Position numbers and translations under genes: made by a program. This document shows positions 58,247 to 64,000 of a DNA stretch of 64,000 nucleotides, piece by piece. Every line of letters starts with the position of its first letter. The first letter of the stretch is position 1. This DNA comes from Planctomycetota bacterium (GTDB lineage Bacteria; Planctomycetota; Planctomycetia; Gemmatales; HRBIN36). The notes below the pieces were generated by a model. That model made no database searches. It saw nothing but the letters and a program-made list of their open reading frames with translations, and was not told the origin of the DNA. Where the stretch lies: assembly GCA_014584395.1 (NCBI GenBank), contig JACTMY010000010.1, positions 186,001 to 250,000 of the forward strand. The letters run 5' to 3'.

Positions 58247-58456
58247 TCAAGCAAGGGGACGAGCGATCATGGTCGCCATCTGACTCATGCCGTCAAACTC
58301 TAGGGATTCCGAAGCCTTCGCCAAGGATGAGCGGTTGAACCAGAACATTGCACCCTCCAAGTAGTTCAATTTACTCTTGTCGTTTTCCCTGACGTCATAG
58401 CTTGCAGATACCCATTCGTCCGAATCGGACTTGCGGGATTTCCTCGATCCAGCCAT
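58247..58456 (-). CDS. Small hypothetical protein
   Basis: MAGSRKSRKSDSDEWVSASYDVRENDKSKLNYLEGAMFWFNRSSLAKASESLEFDGM...; coding-like composition but short. Confidence 0.35.
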   Translation of the reverse strand: MAGSRKSRKSDSDEWVSASYDVRENDKSKLNYLEGAMFWFNRSSLAKASESLEFDGMSQMATMIARPLA

Positions 58457-58882
58457 GCTTTAGCCTCAAATACAACCCCTTTGAAACCTGCCAGGAGGGC
58501 ATGCGATGAGATTTTTGCTGTTTGCTTCGTTCAGTGGCTGTATGATTTGGGCACATGGCTGTCATACGGGAGGACATGATGACGACTTGAATCTCCCCCG
58601 GCGGCCACGGTTGGTGCTGAGCGTCCATCCGTGCAACTTGAATGAAATCCGCTTTTTTGGATGCCGGGTGGATGCGAATCCGCCCTCATTGTCAAATGGC
58701 GCGGATCACGACTATTCACGAATGATTGCCGACTTTATGGATCGTAGCAATCATAACGAGTGAGCAGATCAGGGAATTGACCAAGACTGGTGAATTCCCG
58801 ACGACTTGCTTCCCGTTGGATGGTTTCCATGCGAAAATCACGATGAACCATAGACGATCCGTCGTCCGAGGAAGAGCACACC

Positions 58883-61141
58883 ATGCGCCGGTCGCTGATT
58901 ACTTTCAGTCTGCTGCTGCCGATATGGACAACCTTGGTCGTGGCTCAGCCTTCGGAGTCCTTCCAGGGGCAAGCTTCCGCCTACCAAGCACGATTTCGTT
59001 ACGAAATCGACGCTGGACGGACCTTGCGCTTTCGTCTTTATCAAGCCATGACTGCTCGGTTGACAGAAGCCGGTTTTAAGAAAGAGCCGGGGCTGGCCGG
59101 CGAGGAACTCTATGGCAATTACATGGCCGGCACCTTGCCCGCTGAGGGCGTGAAGGCGCTGCTGCAAGAAATCGCCATTCGCACGGTGATCCTGATCCCG
59201 GAGGAACAACGTTTCTCCGAGGATGATCAAGTGCTCGTCAAGCTAAGCTTGAGCAAGGCTTTTGGCCCGGCGCTCCAGCGCGATATGGCCCATCTCGCCC
59301 GAGCCAAGCTCAAGGCCCTCAATTTTGAAGAGTTGATGGGTTATGACCATCAAAAACATCAACGCCTGCTCGGCCGAATGGCGTATGGCAAATTAAACGA
59401 ACTGCTCAAGGCGGACATCGAGGTCGACATTCCCACGTCGACCCGCCAGCCCAAGGAAAAAACACCGCTGGTCCGATTGGCGGAGGTGCTGCCCGAACCG
59501 AGCAACCTGCCCATGGTTGGCAGAGTGTCTTCCGACCCAGCTCCGACGAACCATGTCTTAAATAAGGTATCCCCCGAACTGCGCCGATTGGCGGAGGCTG
59601 AACCGGAGGCCCCTGTCAGGGTCGAGGTGATCCTGCGAGAATCCCCTCCCCCGAATTCGTTATTGCCAGAATTAGTCGGTGCTCCCGCTTTTATGCAACT
59701 CGAAGGCCGCTTGGAGACGTTGGTCACAGGGACGATCCAAGGCGGCGATCTGGCTGCGCTGGCTGGCGTCCGCGGGGTTTCCACCGTACGCTTGCCGCAA
59801 GCCGCCCGCGATTTCACAGGGCCAGTCAAATACGTTTCCCTCAATCAACCCTCTACTCCCCAAGAATCCATGGAAGCCTGGGTGCGCCGCGGACCGGGCA
59901 GCAAAGCCGTGGTCGTGGCTCATGATTTCCGAGGCTACAAAGCGAAAATCGGCGACGGCCTTCCCGCCAAGACCCATTTCGTGGACCTGACCATCGAATT
60001 ATCGACGGAACTGTTGCCCCAGGAAGGCTCAGGCGAAGAAGGCATCGGTTCGGGCACGCAAATGGCCTTGGAGTTGATGAAGTCGGCGCCGGTGGAAGAG
60101 GTGGTTCTCGTGCGCATCGACACTGCTTCCCCCTTCCAACTGAAGGAGTTGGCGGAAGCCCTGGACTCCGGCCTTTACCATTCTTTTGCCCTTTATTTCC
60201 GCAAGGAAGAACTGCGGCGCGAATCCGCCCGACTGGAAAGCGAACGGACCGAGATTCGCGTGCTGCGGCGCTTGTCCCTCGACAACTTCGGCATCGACGA
60301 TTCCGCCAAGGAAGCCCGCGAGCGTTACCGGGAACGACAGCGGCAATTCGATGAGAGCGCCGTCAAGCATGGGGAACTGGATCGCCGCATGCTCGAGTTC
60401 ATGAAGGCCGTCCGTGCGCTTCAGGGAGCTCAAACCGTGATCATCGGCCTGAATTGGACCGATGGCCATCCCGACCTATCGGGAAGCCCCCCCACGCTCC
60501 GTTTGCTTAAATCCACGGTCAAGTCAAGTTCCGCATCCTGGATTCAAGCCGTGCCGCAGCGAACCCATCAAGTCTGGACTGGCCTCTTCCGCGACCAAAA
60601 CCAGGATGGCGTGATGGAGTTTGCCGCCGAGTCCACCGCTCGAAACGATCTCAACTTCCTTCGCTGGCAGCCCAAGGAAGGCGCCTCTCAAGCGACGCTC
60701 CCCGCGGGCTCCGTTCTTCAGGTGATGCTGCAATGGCAAGAAGCCCACGACCCGAACTATTTTCAATTGGATGACGACCTCTATCGTCAACCGTTGACGA
60801 CGCTCCGCATCCTGCTCCTCCGGCAACGCGATCCTTCGGGGCAAAAGCTGCCGGACGATGTTTTCGACGTGATCGCCATGAGTTCCGGATGGCCCGACCG
60901 GGTCGAACATCTGCCGCGTTCGTCCGTTTACCAGGCCCAGATTCGCGTTCAGATTCCGCAAGAGGGCCGCTATGCCCTGCAAATTTTAGGGGAAGCCCCC
61001 ACAGGCATTGCGCCGGCCGGTTCCGCGGAGATTATCCCTCAACGCACCGAATTGCATCCCAAGCTCATCATCGACACGATCGATCCAGCTCATCGTGCAC
61101 GGGGCAGCATTCAGCTTCAGTCCCACAGCAGCGGCGAATAA
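58883..61141 (+). CDS. Large secreted hypothetical protein, possibly a degenerate subtilase-like fold
   Basis: Signal peptide MRRSLITFSLLLPIWTTLVVAQ; SKAVVVAHDFRGYKAKIG...GIGSGTQMALELMKSAPVEEVVLVRI resembles the spacing of subtilase Asp and HGT blocks. Confidence 0.7.
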   Translation: MRRSLITFSLLLPIWTTLVVAQPSESFQGQASAYQARFRYEIDAGRTLRFRLYQAMTARLTEAGFKKEPGLAGEELYGNYMAGTLPAEGVKALLQEIAIRTVILIPEEQRFSEDDQVLVKLSLSKAFGPALQRDMAHLARAKLKALNFEELMGYDHQKHQRLLGRMAYGKLNELLKADIEVDIPTSTRQPKEKTPLVRLAEVLPEPSNLPMVGRVSSDPAPTNHVLNKVSPELRRLAEAEPEAPVRVEVILRESPPPNSLLPELVGAPAFMQLEGRLETLVTGTIQGGDLAALAGVRGVSTVRLPQAARDFTGPVKYVSLNQPSTPQESMEAWVRRGPGSKAVVVAHDFRGYKAKIGDGLPAKTHFVDLTIELSTELLPQEGSGEEGIGSGTQMALELMKSAPVEEVVLVRIDTASPFQLKELAEALDSGLYHSFALYFRKEELRRESARLESERTEIRVLRRLSLDNFGIDDSAKEARERYRERQRQFDESAVKHGELDRRMLEFMKAVRALQGAQTVIIGLNWTDGHPDLSGSPPTLRLLKSTVKSSSASWIQAVPQRTHQVWTGLFRDQNQDGVMEFAAESTARNDLNFLRWQPKEGASQATLPAGSVLQVMLQWQEAHDPNYFQLDDDLYRQPLTTLRILLLRQRDPSGQKLPDDVFDVIAMSSGWPDRVEHLPRSSVYQAQIRVQIPQEGRYALQILGEAPTGIAPAGSAEIIPQRTELHPKLIIDTIDPAHRARGSIQLQSHSSGE

Positions 61142-61323
61142 GCTGCTCTCTTGTCACGATTTTTGTCCGAGAGCGCACTCCACGCCAACCTTGCCGGTCG
61201 CATGGCGCCGTTGCTTTGAGCGCGGCGTCGGCGAATCGGCGTTTTTTTTCGTTGACCGTCCTCGAGGAGGTAGAGCAGAATTGAGGAAAAGTTCCGACGA
61301 CGCTGGCCTCTGAGGATCGCATT

Positions 61324-62565
61324 TTGAAGAACCTGCTCACGGTCATTCTCGCGGGAGGGAAAGGAACTCGACTCGAACCTCTGACTCGCGATCGCGCCAA
61401 ACCTGCCGTGCCCTTCGGCGGCCTCTATCGCATCATCGATTTTACGCTCTCCAATTGCCTCAACAGTGGCATTCGCAAAATCTTGATGCTCACACAATAC
61501 AAGGCACAAAGCTTGCATCGGCACATCATGCGCGGCTGGAAATTCCTGAGCCGCGAATTGGACGAGTACATCGAGGTCTTGCCGCCGCAGCAGCGCATCG
61601 ATGAAAACTGGTATCAGGGAACCGCCGACGCGATCTATCAAAACATTTACAGCATCGAGAAGGAAAACCCCAAAGACGTCTTGATCCTGGCGGGAGATCA
61701 CATCTACAAGATGGACTACGGTGCCATGTATCAGGATCATCTACAGCGGGGCAGCGATTTGACCATCGGCTGCTTAAAGGTCCCCGTCGAGGAATGTTGC
61801 CATTTCGGCATCATGCAGGTGGACGCAGACGGCAAAGTGCTTAGTTTCCTGGAGAAACCCAAGGAAGTAGCAGGGTTGCCAGACGACCCGCGGCACTGTT
61901 ACGCCTCCATGGGCATCTACATCTTCTCCGCCAAATGGCTGTATGAACTACTGTGCGAGGATGCGATGCGGCGGCACAGCCAGCATGATTTCGGCAAGGA
62001 CATTATTCCGCGGATGATTCAAACGAATAAGCTCTATGTCCACCGGTTCCGCGATCGCAACGAGAAATCCATGCCTTATTGGCGTGATGTGGGAACGCTG
62101 GATGCATATTATCAAGCCAACATGGATTTGATCGAGATCGATCCGCAATTGAATCTTTACGACAACAGTTGGCCGATTCGGACGCATCAACCGCCCTTGC
62201 CGCCTCCCAAGTTCGTGCATGGCGAGGAGGGGTTGGGGCCGCAATTTCGGCGGGGAGAAGCCATCGACAGCATGGTCTGCCAAGGCTGCATCGTCAGCGG
62301 CGGGCACGTGCGTAAAAGCATTCTCTCCCCCAATGTGCGGGTCAACAGCTATGCCCTGGTGGAAAATTCCATCCTGTTTGAAGGCGTGGACGTTGGGCGC
62401 CATTGCCGCATTCGCAAGGCCATCATTGACAAGGACGTGCGTATTCCCCCGGGGGTGAGCATCGGTTATGATTTGGAGTTGGAGCGCAAGCGCGGCTTTC
62501 CAGTAACTGATCAGGGCGTGGTGATCATTCCCAAGGGAGAAATCACGGAAGCCTTCCACGATTAA
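61324..62565 (+). CDS. glgC: Glucose-1-phosphate adenylyltransferase (TTG start)
   Basis: TVILAGGKGTRLEPLTRDRAKPAVPFGGLYRIIDFTLSNCLNSGIRKILMLTQYKAQSLHRHI; WYQGTADAIYQNIYSIE; ILAGDHIYKMDYGAMYQDH. Confidence 0.96.
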   Translation: MKNLLTVILAGGKGTRLEPLTRDRAKPAVPFGGLYRIIDFTLSNCLNSGIRKILMLTQYKAQSLHRHIMRGWKFLSRELDEYIEVLPPQQRIDENWYQGTADAIYQNIYSIEKENPKDVLILAGDHIYKMDYGAMYQDHLQRGSDLTIGCLKVPVEECCHFGIMQVDADGKVLSFLEKPKEVAGLPDDPRHCYASMGIYIFSAKWLYELLCEDAMRRHSQHDFGKDIIPRMIQTNKLYVHRFRDRNEKSMPYWRDVGTLDAYYQANMDLIEIDPQLNLYDNSWPIRTHQPPLPPPKFVHGEEGLGPQFRRGEAIDSMVCQGCIVSGGHVRKSILSPNVRVNSYALVENSILFEGVDVGRHCRIRKAIIDKDVRIPPGVSIGYDLELERKRGFPVTDQGVVIIPKGEITEAFHD

Positions 62566-62626
62566 GTATCCATGCCTGCTAAATCGGCTTTTTGAGCAAA
62601 TGCTTTGACCCTTGCTTCATGGCGAT

Positions 62627-63322
62627 ATGCATATGGTCCAGCCGCTTTCTGAACCCGCTGCCTCGACTTCCCCTCCCCCTCCCGTACAACCTCCCCCCAT
62701 CCGGTGGTGGTTCTGGACGCTGGTTTTTCTGTTGGTCATCACTTGCGCCGCCATCGTGACCATGATCGTTTGGCATCAATCTCGACTCGCCCTGACGCGC
62801 GATCGTTTGGACGCTGCTCGGCTGCGCTGGCTGGAAAACCGGCCCGAGCGGTATCAGCTCGAGATTCAGGTCGCCGGTGCGACGACGGGCCATTATGAGT
62901 TGATCGTCGATGGCAAAGAGGTCGTCGCGTTCAAAATGAACGGCCAGCCCGCCGACTTGGCCAAGGGACGCTTTTGGACCGTGGATAATTTCCTTGAGGA
63001 AATTCTGCTGCGCGAGTGGGAAGCCATGCGGCAACCCCAGCCCACGTGCTTTGCCCAGGTGGAATTCGATGAGCATTATGGTTATCCCAGAAACTACATC
63101 CGAACGGCCCAGTCTCGTTCCACCAAGACCCTCATTGAGATGAAGCCTCTCCCGAAGAACACCCTGCAACCACCAACAAGCGCCCCCGCCCATAAAGGCA
63201 TGCGGTTAAACACGCACCGAACTTCCGGTTTTCGGATTGCAGCCCATGGAAGATCGGACGAAACGGCAAAAAGCACAAACTATCCCCAAACCGATTACCT
63301 GGCATCATCTTTGCACATGTAA
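62627..63322 (+). CDS. Membrane-anchored DUF6174-like hypothetical protein
   Basis: Pro-rich N-terminus, TM FWTLVFLLVITCAAIVTMIVW, then RYQLEIQVAGATTGHYELIVDGKEVVAFKMNG...EFDEHYGYPRNYIR. Start uncertain (62612-62633). Confidence 0.65.
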   Translation: MHMVQPLSEPAASTSPPPPVQPPPIRWWFWTLVFLLVITCAAIVTMIVWHQSRLALTRDRLDAARLRWLENRPERYQLEIQVAGATTGHYELIVDGKEVVAFKMNGQPADLAKGRFWTVDNFLEEILLREWEAMRQPQPTCFAQVEFDEHYGYPRNYIRTAQSRSTKTLIEMKPLPKNTLQPPTSAPAHKGMRLNTHRTSGFRIAAHGRSDETAKSTNYPQTDYLASSLHM

Positions 63323-63516
63323 GCCTCGATGATGGCTTGCAATCGTCGATTAGTCCGCTAAATTGAAATAATTGCCGTTTGCAGCCGAAATGGGACTGTC
63401 GCCCAGAACAGATAGGAAGGATAACATCAAGCGATCCGTCCATCCTCCGATGGGGTTCGCCGCGTGCTTCGGGGACATTGCTCGGACTTAGACCGAGCCA
63501 TGTGAGTAGAACATCT

Positions 63517-64000
63517 ATGCGCCGCGTCGTCGTGTCAGGATTGGGGATCGTGTCTCCCAACGGGATTGGCCGGGAAGCTTTTTGGCATGCCTGTTGTGAA
63601 GGCAAAAGCGGGGTCAGTCAAATTAGCACGTTCGATAGCAGCCGCCATCCGGTGCAGATTGCCGGTGAGATCAAATCCGTGGACATCGAACCATATCTGG
63701 TGTCCGGGCTGCGGAAAAGCGTAAAAATCATGAATCGGGCAGCACGATTCGCCTTGGTCTCCGCGGGCCAAGCCCTGGCTGACTCGGGATTGGATTTGGA
63801 TCGGCTGAATCCCGAGCGCGTTGGCGTGGCCATGGGCACGGGGGTCATCCCGTACGATCTCCCCGAAATCACTCCCGCCCTGGTCCGATCCGCCGATGAA
63901 GTCGGCCAGCTTAACAGCGCGATCCTCGGCGAGCAGGGGCAACAATCCATTCAACCACAATGGATCTTGCGGCAACTGCCCAACATGATCGCCGCTTACA
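63517..64000 (+). CDS. Beta-ketoacyl-ACP synthase (FabF-type), truncated by window end
   Basis: MRRVVVSGLGIVSPNGIGREAFWHACCEGKSGVSQISTFDSSRHPVQIAGEIKSV...MNRAARFALVSAGQALADSGLDL; missing from the ORF track because it runs off the window. Confidence 0.9.
   Translation, partial: MRRVVVSGLGIVSPNGIGREAFWHACCEGKSGVSQISTFDSSRHPVQIAGEIKSVDIEPYLVSGLRKSVKIMNRAARFALVSAGQALADSGLDLDRLNPERVGVAMGTGVIPYDLPEITPALVRSADEVGQLNSAILGEQGQQSIQPQWILRQLPNMIAAY

Noticed and set aside
61220-61260. T8 tract (GGCGTTTTTTTTCG) after 58883-61141 as a terminator
   Set aside because: The preceding sequence has only weak, imperfect stem potential, so I could not support an intrinsic terminator.

Overview
This 64 kb window is a gene-dense, GC-rich bacterial chromosome segment, probably planctomycete. 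The affiliation is inferred from a DUF1559 prepilin-like protein, a BBP7-type barrel, a redoxin/cytochrome/monooxygenase fusion and tetrahydromethanopterin genes. Most of it is housekeeping: proC, a TIGR03960-like radical SAM protein, lpxA, smc, a PPi/ATP-type phosphofructokinase, rplY-pth-rpsF-ssb-rplI-dnaB, hslVU plus an M48 protease, HIT-hemC, yidC-VWA-mnmE, mutM, xerC/D, glgC and the start of a fabF. I saw no rRNA, confident tRNA, CRISPR array, transposase or prophage. The most interesting items are: (1) a translationally coupled pabB / DUF447 / beta-RFAP synthase operon that links pABA production to tetrahydromethanopterin synthesis; (2) a FlgI (P-ring)-like lipoprotein fused to HEAT-like repeats with no other flagellar genes nearby; (3) a small accessory-looking block after xerC/D with a signal-less metzincin-like protein and a DUF695-RraB-like fusion; (4) a heme-binding (CxxCH) histidine kinase; (5) a possible inactive subtilase-like secreted protein; and (6) a recurrent GCTTTAAC-type motif upstream of several genes. 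All family calls were made by eye, with no database search.
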